Assembly (NCBI GenBank): GCA_017859955.1
Contig: JAFNAB010000013.1
Coordinates: forward strand, 1 to 39,024
Source of the DNA: Holophagaceae bacterium
Lineage (GTDB): Bacteria > Acidobacteriota > Holophagae > Holophagales > Holophagaceae
Direction of reading: 5' to 3'
Length of the DNA stretch: 39,024 nucleotides
Shown in pieces: positions 8,036 to 16,154 of this stretch. The notes under the pieces were generated by a model that did no database searches, was not told where the DNA came from, and saw only the letters and a list, made by a program, of their open reading frames with translations. The position numbers and the translations under genes were made by a program. Numbering within the stretch: the stretch's first letter is position 1; every line of letters begins with the position of its first letter.

Positions 8036-9237
8036 AGCTGCTCTATCTCGATTGCGTCTCAGGCATCAGCGGGGACATGACGGTGGGGGCCCTCCTGGAT
8101 CTGGGTCTGGACACCGAAGCCTTCCGCGCTAGCCTGACCTCCATGGGACTGGAGGGCTGGGATCCCGTGTGGTCCCGAGCCCGGAAGGGGGTCCTCGCGG
8201 GCACGGCCTACCGCCCCACCCCCCGTCCAGGCCTAGTAGAACCCGAGCGGCACTTGGCCGAGATCGAGGCCCTCATCCTGGCCGCCCGGCTGCCGGAGCC
8301 CGTGGTGCAGAAGTCCCTGGCCGCCTTCCGGCTCCTGGCCGAGGCCGAGGCCCGGGTCCATGGGGTGCCGGTGGAGACCATCCACTTCCACGAGGTGGGG
8401 GCCGGGGACGCCATCCTGGATATCGTGGGGGCCGCCCTGGCCATCCACCTGCTGGCCCCGGACCGGGTGCTGGCCTCACCCATCCCCATGACCCGGGGCT
8501 GGGTGCGCTGCCGTCATGGCCGGATCCCTCTGCCCGCTCCGGCCACCCTGGCCCTGGCGGAGGGCGTGCCCATCACCCGGCCCCCCCAGCCCTTGATGCG
8601 GGAGCTGGCGACTCCGACGGGCCTGGCCATTGCCCGAACCATGACCGACGGCTTCGGCGAGCTGCCGGAGGCCACCCTGCTCCGCAGCGGCTATGGCCTG
8701 GGCAAGGCTGAACTGCCCTGGCCCAATGTGCTTCGGGCGATCCTGCTGGAGACCCCGGATGCCGGGAGCGACCGGGTGGCCCTCCTGGAGGCCAACCTCG
8801 ACGACATGAGCCCCGAGGCCCTGGCCTTCGCCACCGAGCAGCTTCTGGCCGCAGGAGCCCTGGATGTCTGGCTCACCCCGATCCTCATGAAGAAGGGGCG
8901 TCCCGCCCAGACCCTGAGCCTGCTCTGCGAACCCGAGGCCACGGAACGCTTCGCGATGGCCATACTCCGGGAGACCAGCAGCCTGGGGGTGCGTCATCGT
9001 GTCCTGGATCGGACGGTCCTGCCCCGGGAGCTGGTGCCGGTGGAGACGCGCTTCGGCACTATCCGCTGCAAAGTGGCCCGGCTGGAGGGCCAGATCCGCA
9101 TCAAGCCGGAATTCGAGGACTGCCGATCCGCCGCCCTGTCCGGCGGCATCCCCCTGGCCGAGGTGCAGGAAGCCGCCCTCGCCGCCTTCCACTCAAACCC
9201 AGGCTGGGTTTCCGGACCCATTGGAGGTCAGAGATGA
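8032..9237 (+). CDS. larC: LarC, nickel insertase for pincer cofactor (single-chain)
   Basis: A 401-residue LarC, which uses CTP to insert nickel into the dithiolate precursor and complete NPN. The N-terminal LDCVSGISGDMTVGALLDLG and the IHFHEVGAGDAILDIVG segment (about residues 118-134) are typical. In L. plantarum the protein is split into LarC1 and LarC2 by a programmed frameshift; here it is one uninterrupted frame, the common form. It overlaps larB by 4 bp at its start and the DUF362 gene by 4 bp at its end. With larE and larB the cofactor pathway is complete, but no larA (lactate racemase, DUF2088) is in the window. Confidence 0.95.
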   Translation: MKLLYLDCVSGISGDMTVGALLDLGLDTEAFRASLTSMGLEGWDPVWSRARKGVLAGTAYRPTPRPGLVEPERHLAEIEALILAARLPEPVVQKSLAAFRLLAEAEARVHGVPVETIHFHEVGAGDAILDIVGAALAIHLLAPDRVLASPIPMTRGWVRCRHGRIPLPAPATLALAEGVPITRPPQPLMRELATPTGLAIARTMTDGFGELPEATLLRSGYGLGKAELPWPNVLRAILLETPDAGSDRVALLEANLDDMSPEALAFATEQLLAAGALDVWLTPILMKKGRPAQTLSLLCEPEATERFAMAILRETSSLGVRHRVLDRTVLPRELVPVETRFGTIRCKVARLEGQIRIKPEFEDCRSAALSGGIPLAEVQEAALAAFHSNPGWVSGPIGGQR

Positions 9238-10205
9238 GCAAGCCCTTTTCCCGCCGCACGTTCCTGAAAGCCGGCGCGGCCACCGTCGGCGCCGTGGCCG
9301 CTGCCAGGCTGGCGGGGGCCGCCCCTGTGGAAGCCCCCACTTCGACGGTCTATTTCACCGAGGACATCAGCTCCGCCGGGCTGCTGAAGGTCTTTGCGCA
9401 GATCCGCGGCAGCGTCAGCGGCAAGGTGGCCATCAAGATCCACACTGGCGAGCCCCACGGGCCCAACATCCTGCCCCGGGACATGGTCAAGGCCCTGCAG
9501 CAGAGCATCCCCAACAGCGCCCTGGTGGAGACCAATACCCTCTACAAGGGGGGCCGATTCACCACCGAGGAGCATCGCAAAACCATCCAGACCAACGGCT
9601 GGGACTTCTGTCCGGTGGACATCATGGACGAGGATGGCGCCGTGATGATCCCCGTGAAGGGCGGCAAGCACTTCAAGGAGATGTCCGTGGGCAGGCACAT
9701 GCTCAACTACGACGCCATGGTGGTGCTCACCCACTTCAAGGGTCACGCCATGGGGGGCTTCGGCGGCTCCATGAAGAACATCGCCATCGGCTGCGCGGAT
9801 GGCCCCATCGGCAAGAAGATGGTCCACGCCGCCCCGGACAACGAGGATTACTCCAAGTGGTTGGCCGGTGCCCCCTTCATGGAAAACATGGTCGAGTCCG
9901 CCAAGGCCACGGTGGACCACTTCGGCAGACGGATCGTCTTCATCAACGTGCTCCGCAACATGAGCGTGGACTGCGACTGTGCGGGGGTTAGGGCCGCCCC
10001 CCCCAAGGCCCGCAACCTGGGCATCCTGGCCTCCACGGACCTGCTGGCAGTGGACAAGGCTTCCATCGATATGGTCTACAAGCTGCCCGAAGCGGAACTG
10101 CATGACCTCCGGGAGCGCATCGAGTCCCGCAGCGGCCTGCGCCAGATCAGCTACATGAAGGAGCTGAAGATGGGCAACGACAGCTACAAGCTCGTCAGGC
10201 TCTGA
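9234..10205 (+). CDS. TAT-exported DUF362 protein, candidate nickel-pincer client
   Basis: A 323-residue protein with a clear TAT signal (FSRRTFLKAGAATVGAVAAARLAGAA, residues about 5-30) and a DUF362 domain: VAIKIHTGEPHGPNIL near 63-78, VVLTHFKGHAMGGFGGSMKNIAIGCADG near 161-190, and DCDCAGVRAAPPKARNLGILASTD near 247-270. The function of DUF362 is not established; many members carry ferredoxin motifs, this one does not. The ATG overlaps the larC stop by 4 bp, so it is translationally coupled to NPN synthesis. TAT export fits a protein that receives a cofactor in the cytoplasm before secretion. I infer, but cannot show, that it carries NPN, with its His/Lys-rich motifs (HTGEPHG, HFKGH) as candidate ligands. 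Confidence 0.85.
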   Translation: MSKPFSRRTFLKAGAATVGAVAAARLAGAAPVEAPTSTVYFTEDISSAGLLKVFAQIRGSVSGKVAIKIHTGEPHGPNILPRDMVKALQQSIPNSALVETNTLYKGGRFTTEEHRKTIQTNGWDFCPVDIMDEDGAVMIPVKGGKHFKEMSVGRHMLNYDAMVVLTHFKGHAMGGFGGSMKNIAIGCADGPIGKKMVHAAPDNEDYSKWLAGAPFMENMVESAKATVDHFGRRIVFINVLRNMSVDCDCAGVRAAPPKARNLGILASTDLLAVDKASIDMVYKLPEAELHDLRERIESRSGLRQISYMKELKMGNDSYKLVRL

Positions 10206-10221
10206 GAACTCCGGCCTGAAT

Positions 10222-11370
10222 CTATCGAACCGGATCCATGGGTGAGAGCTCAGGAGTGAATCCGCCGGCCCTGATCGGCACCTCCTGGGCGCTCTTCCAG
10301 GGGGCATTGGGCCACCACCGAGTCAGCAGGGGCTGGCGGACCGGCTCGAAGGGCTCGCCGGGTCGGGGCGTGAGGGCCAGCACCCCCCGAGCCTGGGCAG
10401 CCACCTGGAGCCGCTCGGCGGGCTCCGTCCATCCGTGTCCCGCCAAGGTGAAGAGTCCCCAGTGAATGGGGAGCATGCGGGCACCCTTCACCATGAGATG
10501 AGCCTCCACCGCCTGCTCGGGGCCCAGGTGCCAGTCAGGCCAGGCAGGGCCGTAGGCGCCGACCTCAAGCATGGTGAGGTCGAAGGGACCCAGGCGTTCC
10601 CCGATCTCCCGGAGCCCCGGAAAGAGGCCCGTATCGCCGGAGAAGTAGACCCGGTGCTCAGGGCTTCGGAAGGCGTAGCCCGCCCAGAGGGTCCGGTCCT
10701 TGTCGAAGAGTCCCCGGCCCGAGGCATGACGAGCGGGCGTGGCGGTGATCTCGACGGTGCCCACCTGGGTGTGCTCCCACCAGTCCAGCTCGGTGATCCG
10801 ACTGGGATGGATGCCCCAGCGCACCAGCCGGGCCCCCACTCCCAGGGGCACCACGAAGCGGATATCCCAGTCCCGCATGGCCTCCAGGGTGCGGCGGTCC
10901 AGGTGATCGTAATGGTCGTGCGAGATGACCACCACATCGGGCCGGGGCAGTTCATCCAGGGGGATGGGCGGAGCGTAGTAGCGCCTCGGCCCGACCCAGG
11001 AAAAGGGACCGGACCGCTCGCTCCAGACCGGATCCGTGAGGATGCGGGTTCCCCCCAGGGTGAGGAACACCGTGGAGTGCCCCAGCCAAGTGACCTTCAG
11101 GCCCCCTTCCGCAAGGGGTGAAAGCTCGGCGGGATGCGGGTGGACGACCGGGATTGTGCCTTCCAGGGGACGCCCGTAAGGGTTTGAGCGGAAGAGGCTG
11201 GTCAGGGAACCCCAGGTGTCATTGTGGATGGGCTGGGGATTATGGAAGCGGCCATCACGCCACTGGGGGGAGTTCTGCATGCGGGGACTCACGGGAAGCC
11301 CCTGGGCCCCGGCCAGGATGGCCAGGACAGCCAGAAGCGGGATGGACATCAAGAGAGGTCTAAGGCGCAC
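10222..11370 (-). CDS. Secreted MBL-fold metal-dependent hydrolase (UlaG/NAPE-PLD-like)
   Basis: A 382-residue metallo-beta-lactamase-fold protein. After a short N-terminal hydrophobic signal (MSIPLLAVLAILAGAQG) come VTWLGHSTVFLTLGGTRILTDPVW, the metal motif SHDHYDHLD, GVGARLVRWG, FSGDTGLFPG and LPIHWGLFTLAG, the pattern of the UlaG/NAPE-PLD-like group. It probably cleaves a phosphodiester, amide or lactone; the substrate is unknown. The GTG at 11370 overlaps the MFS gene end by 11 bp; an ATG 7 codons in (11349) is equally possible and neither has a good ribosome site. It is cotranscribed with the MFS exporter and therefore falls under box C. Confidence 0.85.
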   Translation of the reverse strand: MRLRPLLMSIPLLAVLAILAGAQGLPVSPRMQNSPQWRDGRFHNPQPIHNDTWGSLTSLFRSNPYGRPLEGTIPVVHPHPAELSPLAEGGLKVTWLGHSTVFLTLGGTRILTDPVWSERSGPFSWVGPRRYYAPPIPLDELPRPDVVVISHDHYDHLDRRTLEAMRDWDIRFVVPLGVGARLVRWGIHPSRITELDWWEHTQVGTVEITATPARHASGRGLFDKDRTLWAGYAFRSPEHRVYFSGDTGLFPGLREIGERLGPFDLTMLEVGAYGPAWPDWHLGPEQAVEAHLMVKGARMLPIHWGLFTLAGHGWTEPAERLQVAAQARGVLALTPRPGEPFEPVRQPLLTRWWPNAPWKSAQEVPIRAGGFTPELSPMDPVR

Positions 11371-12601
11371 AATCGGGCTCTGGAAAGGATTCAGTGGGGA
11401 ACGGGGCCCGAGTCTCGGGTGGAGTCATGCGGACGGGAAAAAGCCTTCGGCCATCACCAACGAATAGGGCACCGACCATCAACAGGAGTGCGCCTGCGAT
11501 CCAGGTGGCAGCCAGGGCGACCTGATCGAAGAGCAGCCCGCCGAAAGCGGCTCCGAGCATGATCGCCAACTGGATGGCTGCCACCATCAGACCGCCACCC
11601 GCCTCGGGATCATCCGCGATGCCCTGCGCCAGCCAGTTGGACCAGGCCACCGGGATGGCCGAGTTCAGAAGGCCCCAGACAAAGAGAACCAGAGCCACCG
11701 GCCACAGATGGCGCCCCACCAGGAGCAGCGTGAGGGTGGCCAAGCCCAGAGCAACCGGCAAACCGGCCAGCAGTCTTGGAAGGTGCCGACGCACCAGCAG
11801 GCTGGCTCCATAGGTCCCGAAGCATCCGGCTACACCGAGGGCAAGAAACAGGAAGGACAACTGGGCCCCCTGGGCGCCGGTCCGCATCTCGAGGAAGGGC
11901 CTCAGATAAGTGAAAGTGGAAAAGGCGCCGCCAAAGGCGAGCATCACGGCCACCATCGCGAGCGAAACGTTCCTCCGGCGCAGCAGGCCGAAAGAATGGA
12001 GGGGGTGGGCCTTGGTTTCAGACCGCAGGCTGGGCAGGCTCAACCACTGCCAGACCAGATTGACAAGGACCAGCAGGCTCAAGGCCAGGAACACTCGGCG
12101 CCATCCCAGAAGGCTCCCGAAATAGCTGCCGATCGGTGCCGCGAAGGTCGTGGCGACGGCATTCCCTGCATACAGAGCCCCCAGAGCCTTCGGCACGGAG
12201 TCCTCAGGAACCAGCCGCATCACGGTGGCCGTGGACAGGGCCCAGAACCCACCCACCGTAATTCCGAGGAGGGCCCTGGCGCCCATCAGGGCCACATAGC
12301 TCGGGGCGATGGCGATCAGGAGAAGGGAGGCCAGCATCACCGAGGTAAGGCTGAGCAGGACAGTGCGACGATCGAGTCTGGAAGCGATGGCCGTGATGAA
12401 CAGGCTCGTCGCGACCGCAAAAGCCCCCGAGACCGAAATGGCCTGTCCCGCCATGCCCTCCGTGATATGCAAGTCTGCTGCAATCGGGGTCAGGAGGCTG
12501 ACCGGCATGAATTCCGATGCGATCAGGAGCGCCACACACATCGACATCGAACCGATGGCGCTCCAAGGGTTGGGCGGGAGGGATGAGGGGATTCTGGTCA
12601 T
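11360..12601 (-). CDS. MFS transporter, sugar/drug efflux type (AraJ/YdhP-like)
   Basis: A 413-residue major facilitator with about 12 hydrophobic segments. The early MSMCVALLIASEFMPVSLLTPIAADLHITEGMAGQ segment and the loop RLDRRTVLL, followed by ALLGITVGGFWALSTATVMRLVPEDSVPKALGALYAGNAVA, are typical of the DHA1 group of arabinose-efflux-like exporters. I start it at 12601 (GGAAGG just upstream) instead of an ATG 11 codons earlier that lacks a ribosome site. It heads a two-gene unit with the MBL hydrolase and is divergent from the second AraC gene, with box C between them. Probable role: export of a toxic small molecule; the substrate is unknown. Confidence 0.88.
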   Translation of the reverse strand: MTRIPSSLPPNPWSAIGSMSMCVALLIASEFMPVSLLTPIAADLHITEGMAGQAISVSGAFAVATSLFITAIASRLDRRTVLLSLTSVMLASLLLIAIAPSYVALMGARALLGITVGGFWALSTATVMRLVPEDSVPKALGALYAGNAVATTFAAPIGSYFGSLLGWRRVFLALSLLVLVNLVWQWLSLPSLRSETKAHPLHSFGLLRRRNVSLAMVAVMLAFGGAFSTFTYLRPFLEMRTGAQGAQLSFLFLALGVAGCFGTYGASLLVRRHLPRLLAGLPVALGLATLTLLLVGRHLWPVALVLFVWGLLNSAIPVAWSNWLAQGIADDPEAGGGLMVAAIQLAIMLGAAFGGLLFDQVALAATWIAGALLLMVGALFVGDGRRLFPVRMTPPETRAPFPTESFPEPDCAP

Positions 12602-12717
12602 GATCCTTCCGGGGCCCGCCGGAAAGGGGGCCATTCTGAGGGCACCGGGCCCCGAAGAGGGTCAGGACTGAGCGCCTGAAGCCATTCTCTGGTGCCTCGT
12701 CCCCGCATCGATAGCAT

Positions 12718-12743
12718 GATCCTGCCGAATCCTTGCCTGATCC
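12718..12743 (+). promoter_or_regulatory. AraC-type box C
   Basis: GATCCTGC-N7-TTGCCTGATCC, identical to box A outside the 7-bp spacer. It lies in the 219-bp divergent gap, 117 bp from the MFS start and 78 bp from the second AraC start, so one site may serve both promoters. Confidence 0.75.
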
Positions 12744-12820
12744 GCCGTGGCTTCGGACATCCAGGTAAGCTTTGCGCCTCATTGGAATATCATTCCCTGG
12801 TAGACGGCCAGGAGATCACC

Positions 12821-13753
12821 ATGCAGCCCACCCTCGCCAAGCATCACGCCGCCCAACTCGACCCCATCCGAGCCCGTATGGCCGCCATCGTTGATCGCTG
12901 GACCGCGGGCCAGGAGGGGTGCCAAACCCCCGTGCCCGGGCTCCAGTTCTTCCGGCGAGAAGGTCGGACCGAACCCTGTCCGTGCCTGGTGGAGCCCAGC
13001 ATCGTCCTGGTCCTCCAGGGCGCCAAGCAGCTGCTGATCGGCGAAGAAGCCTATGCCTATGACCCGGACCGTTTCCTCATCACCTCCCTCGACCTCCCGG
13101 CCAGTTCGCAGGTGCTGGACGCCAGTCCGGCCCATCCTTGCCTGGGCCTGAGCCTCAAACTCGACCTGCGGATCATGGCCGAGCTGATTGCCCAGATCGG
13201 CCGACCGCCCGCAAAGGGCTCCACCCAGCCCGGGAGCGCGAGCCTGGGCAGCCTCACCCCACCCCTGCTCGACCCGTTCCTTCGCCTGCTGGAGCTGCTG
13301 GAGGAGCCCGCCTCCATCCCGGTGCTGGCTCCCCTCGTTGAGCGGGAGATCCATTTCCGCCTTCTGATGAGTGATCAGGCGGCCCGGCTCTGGCAGATCG
13401 CCTCCGTGGGCACCCAAAGCCATCGGATCGCACGGGCCATCGATTGGCTCAAGACCCACTATGTCCAGCCCCTTCGCATCGAGGAGCTTGCGGCCCACGC
13501 CCAGATGAGCAGTTCGAGTCTCCACCATCACTTCCGCCAGCTCACGGCCATGAGCCCCCTTCAATACCAGAAGTGGCTCCGGCTGAACGAAGCCCGACGG
13601 TTGATGCTGAACGAATCCATGGACGCGGCCAGCGCAGCCTTCCAGGTCGGTTATGAAAGCCCCTCCCATTTCAGCCGGGAGTACAGCCGACTCTTCGGCA
13701 TGCCGCCGAGACGGGACATCGAGGGACTGCGCCACCGCAGCGCAGAACGTTAG
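12821..13753 (+). CDS. AraC-family regulator, YqhC-like (second copy)
   Basis: A 310-residue paralogue of the regulator at 5176-6129. The ATG at 12821 has AGGAG 6 bp upstream; the frame is open 43 codons further 5' but that part runs through box C and is not coding. An N-terminal sensor domain (IVLVLQGAKQLLIGEEAYAYDPDRFLITSLDLPASSQVLDASP) is followed by two C-terminal helix-turn-helix motifs (LRIEELAAHAQMSSSSLHHHFRQLT and AASAAFQVGYESPSHFSREYSRLFG). The two proteins are nearly superimposable in their HTH regions, which fits recognition of the same box. It is divergent from the MFS-MBL unit and upstream of the YqhD-like gene. Confidence 0.92.
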   Translation: MQPTLAKHHAAQLDPIRARMAAIVDRWTAGQEGCQTPVPGLQFFRREGRTEPCPCLVEPSIVLVLQGAKQLLIGEEAYAYDPDRFLITSLDLPASSQVLDASPAHPCLGLSLKLDLRIMAELIAQIGRPPAKGSTQPGSASLGSLTPPLLDPFLRLLELLEEPASIPVLAPLVEREIHFRLLMSDQAARLWQIASVGTQSHRIARAIDWLKTHYVQPLRIEELAAHAQMSSSSLHHHFRQLTAMSPLQYQKWLRLNEARRLMLNESMDAASAAFQVGYESPSHFSREYSRLFGMPPRRDIEGLRHRSAER

Positions 13754-14014
13754 GTAAAAATGCTCGTTAGCCGGAAGTCCGGACATCCACCCCTTCAGGG
13801 CTGGCCGATGCCGGCGCCCGGATGTCCTCACTCAACCCCAAAAGTAGGATCGCCATTTCTCTAAAGGTCCGGACTGCCTGCTTTCCTGGCAAGCCTCCCA
13901 GGGGCGTCAGAACCTTTTATCAACCAAACAAGGATCAACATTTAACGCAGGTTACCCCATTACCAAGCGAGGATTCCCGAGCTCAACCGGGAGTCCACCT
14001 GCCCAAAAAACAGA

Positions 14015-14040
14015 GGATCGGGCAATAAGTCCGAAGGATC
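14015..14040 (-). promoter_or_regulatory. AraC-type box D
   Basis: On the minus strand GATCCTTC-N7-TTGCCCGATCC, two substitutions from boxes A-C, with the same GGGATAC flank as box B. It lies in the 509-bp gap between the second AraC gene and the YqhD-like gene, 223 bp upstream of the latter. The gap also holds an 8-bp inverted repeat, GGACATCC/GGATGTCC, at 13781-13827 with a long loop; otherwise I see nothing in it. Confidence 0.7.
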
Positions 14041-14262
14041 GGGATACCTCCCAGACTGCGGAATCCCTAACCTTGTGAGAGGGCGAGGACGCCGCGCTTC
14101 ACGGAACGCCTTCCCAGCCCATCCCATCAGCCTGTCCGGGGTTCTTGCCCCGGGCCGGGGCTTAATGTCCGCTTCCACCGTGCATGAATTCGGATGCCCC
14201 TGGTGCGCTACACACCACAACCGTTCAGCAGTTCCATCCCAAAAAACCTCAAGGAGTCTCAC

Positions 14263-15420
14263 ATGCTCAACTTTGATTTCCACAATCCAACCCGCATCGT
14301 TTTCGGAAAGGGCTCGGTCGAGCGCCTGGACAGCCTCATTCCCAAGGAGGCCCGGGTGCTGGTGCTCTTCGGCGGCCAGAGCGCCGAGAAGACCGGAACC
14401 CTCGCCGAGGTCCGGAAGGCCCTGGGCTCGCGCACCTGGAAGGAATTCGGCGGGATCGAACCCAATCCGGCCTTCGAAACCCTCATGCGGGCCGTCGAGC
14501 TCGTCCGCGCCGAAGGCTTGGACTTCCTCCTGGCCGTGGGCGGGGGGTCCGTGATCGACGGCACCAAGTTCGTGGCCTCCGCCGCCGCCTTTGAGGGCGA
14601 TCCCTGGGCCATCCTCGAGAGCTTCGGGGGCGCCGTGACCCGGGCGCTTCCCCTCGGAACCGTCGTGACCCTGGCCGCCACGGGCTCTGAGATGAACTGC
14701 ACGGCCGTGGTGACTCGCAAGTCCACCCAGACGAAGGCCTTTTTCGCCAACCCGCTCATCTACCCCAGGTTCTCCATTCTGGATCCGACCAAGACCTACT
14801 CTCTGCCCGCCCGGCAGCTCGCCAACGGCGTGGTGGACGCCTTCACCCACGTCGTCGAGCAGTACCTCACCTTCCCGGTGGATGGGCGCGTCCAGGACCG
14901 CTTCGCGGAAGGGTTGCTCCAGACCCTGGTCGAGATCGGCCCCAGGGTTGTACAGGAGCCCGCGGACTATGACACCCGGGCGAACCTGATGTGGGCTGCC
15001 ACCATGGGCCTGAACGGCCTGATCGCCGTCGGCGTTCCTCAGGACTGGGCGACCCACATCATCGGGCACGAACTGACCGCCCTCCATGGGCTGGATCACG
15101 CCCAGACCCTTGCGATCGTGCTGCCCGCCATGCTGGAACATCGGCGTGAGGCCAAGCGGGAAAAGCTGCTCCAGTACGCGGAACGGGTCTGGGGCATCAC
15201 CGAGGGAGTGGCGGATCAGCGCATCGACCGCGCCATCGAGGCCACCCGGTCCTTCTTCGAGAGCCTGGGCGTGAAAACGCGCCTCTCCGATTACGGGATC
15301 GGGGCCGACGCAATCGGGGCAATGATCGACAAGCTCGCCGAAAAGGGCATGGTCAAACTCGGTGAGAAGGGTGATGTGACGCCGGAAGTCAGCCGTCAGG
15401 TGCTGGCCCGCTGCCTCTGA
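14263..15420 (+). CDS. yqhD: YqhD-like iron-type alcohol dehydrogenase/aldehyde reductase
   Basis: A 385-residue group III (iron-type) alcohol dehydrogenase of the YqhD/BdhA branch. MLNFDFHNPTRIVFGKGSVERL opens the protein; the dinucleotide region has LVLFGGQSAEKTG and GGGSVIDGTKF (about residues 95-105). Metal-binding segments are NGVVDAFTHVVEQYL (Asp and His) and THIIGHELTALHGLDHAQTL (His, His). YqhD reduces toxic aldehydes with NADPH; NADPH preference here is by analogy. The start at 14263 has AAGGAG 6 bp upstream. The genetic link YqhC-like regulator plus YqhD matches E. coli, and box D lies upstream, so the gene is probably induced by aldehydes. Confidence 0.92.
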   Translation: MLNFDFHNPTRIVFGKGSVERLDSLIPKEARVLVLFGGQSAEKTGTLAEVRKALGSRTWKEFGGIEPNPAFETLMRAVELVRAEGLDFLLAVGGGSVIDGTKFVASAAAFEGDPWAILESFGGAVTRALPLGTVVTLAATGSEMNCTAVVTRKSTQTKAFFANPLIYPRFSILDPTKTYSLPARQLANGVVDAFTHVVEQYLTFPVDGRVQDRFAEGLLQTLVEIGPRVVQEPADYDTRANLMWAATMGLNGLIAVGVPQDWATHIIGHELTALHGLDHAQTLAIVLPAMLEHRREAKREKLLQYAERVWGITEGVADQRIDRAIEATRSFFESLGVKTRLSDYGIGADAIGAMIDKLAEKGMVKLGEKGDVTPEVSRQVLARCL

Positions 15421-15432
15421 TTGCCCCGCCAA

Positions 15433-15459
15433 GGCGGCAGTCCTTCACGGGCTGCCGCC
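15433..15459 (+). terminator. GC-rich hairpin after yqhD-like gene
   Basis: GGCGGCAG-N11-CTGCCGCC forms a perfect 8-bp stem 12 bp after the stop codon. No T-run follows, so it may stabilise the 3' end or attenuate instead of fully terminating before the next gene. Confidence 0.4.
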
Positions 15460-15505
15460 CGAATCTCCAGACTAGCCATCCGTCTCTCCCCCACAGGATT
15501 CCGAT

Positions 15506-16084
15506 ATGAAAGTCCTCACTCTCCTCGCCAGCCCCCGCCCCAAGGGCATCTCTGCCTCCATCGCCCAGCGATTCACTGACACCGCCGCCGCCCTGGGGGC
15601 CGACATCGACACCATCTCTCTGGACCGTCTCACCTTCCGGGGGTGCCGTGGCTGCTACGCCTGCAAGGGCAAGAGCCAGCGCTGCATCCTCTTGGACGAA
15701 CTGACGCCGGTCCTCGCGGCGGTGGAAGCCGCCGATATCCTGGTCCTGGCCACCCCCGTCTACTTCGGTGACGTGACAGCCCCCATGAAGGCCTTCCTGG
15801 ACCGCTGCTACGCCTTCCTGGCGCCGACCTACATGAGCGGTGGGCCCCGCGGCCGATTCTCGGGAAAGAAGCTGGTCTTCATCTCGACCCAGGGCCACCC
15901 GGACCCCGAGTTCTTCGGAGACATCTTCCCCAGAGTCAGTGGTTTCCTCGAGTGGATGGGTTTCGATGAAGCGCGACTCGTGCGCACCTGTGGCGTTGGC
16001 CCCGGCCGCAGCGAAGCCGCCCCGGAAGAGGTCCTCGCAGCGGCGGAACTGGCGGCAAGGGAGCTGCTCCAAACCCAAGCCTGA
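15506..16084 (+). CDS. Flavodoxin-fold NAD(P)H/FMN-dependent oxidoreductase
   Basis: A 192-residue flavoprotein of the NADPH-dependent FMN reductase/iron-sulfur flavoprotein group. MKVLTLLASPRPKGISASIA is the phosphate-binding loop for FMN; FRGCRGCYACKGKSQRCILLDEL near residues 47-70 is the Cys-rich segment seen in iron-sulfur flavoprotein relatives; ILVLATPVYFGDVTAPMKAFLDR follows. The Cys spacing (CxxCxxC..C) could bind a cluster or be redox-active; I cannot tell which. It lies 85 bp after the YqhD-like gene on the same strand and may be cotranscribed, giving a second reductase for electrophile detoxification. It is convergent with the histidine kinase at 16155. Confidence 0.85.
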   Translation: MKVLTLLASPRPKGISASIAQRFTDTAAALGADIDTISLDRLTFRGCRGCYACKGKSQRCILLDELTPVLAAVEAADILVLATPVYFGDVTAPMKAFLDRCYAFLAPTYMSGGPRGRFSGKKLVFISTQGHPDPEFFGDIFPRVSGFLEWMGFDEARLVRTCGVGPGRSEAAPEEVLAAAELAARELLQTQA

Positions 16085-16154
16085 AGAGGCAGACAGAGCG
16101 TCGACCCACGCAGGCGGACGGCGTGCGCCCAAGGTCATCTGCTTCAGGTCCGGT

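Noticed and set aside
13960-15432. Long minus-strand open frame (about 490 codons) opposite the yqhD-like gene
   Set aside because: Antisense shadow with low-complexity product; the plus frame is a clear alcohol dehydrogenase.
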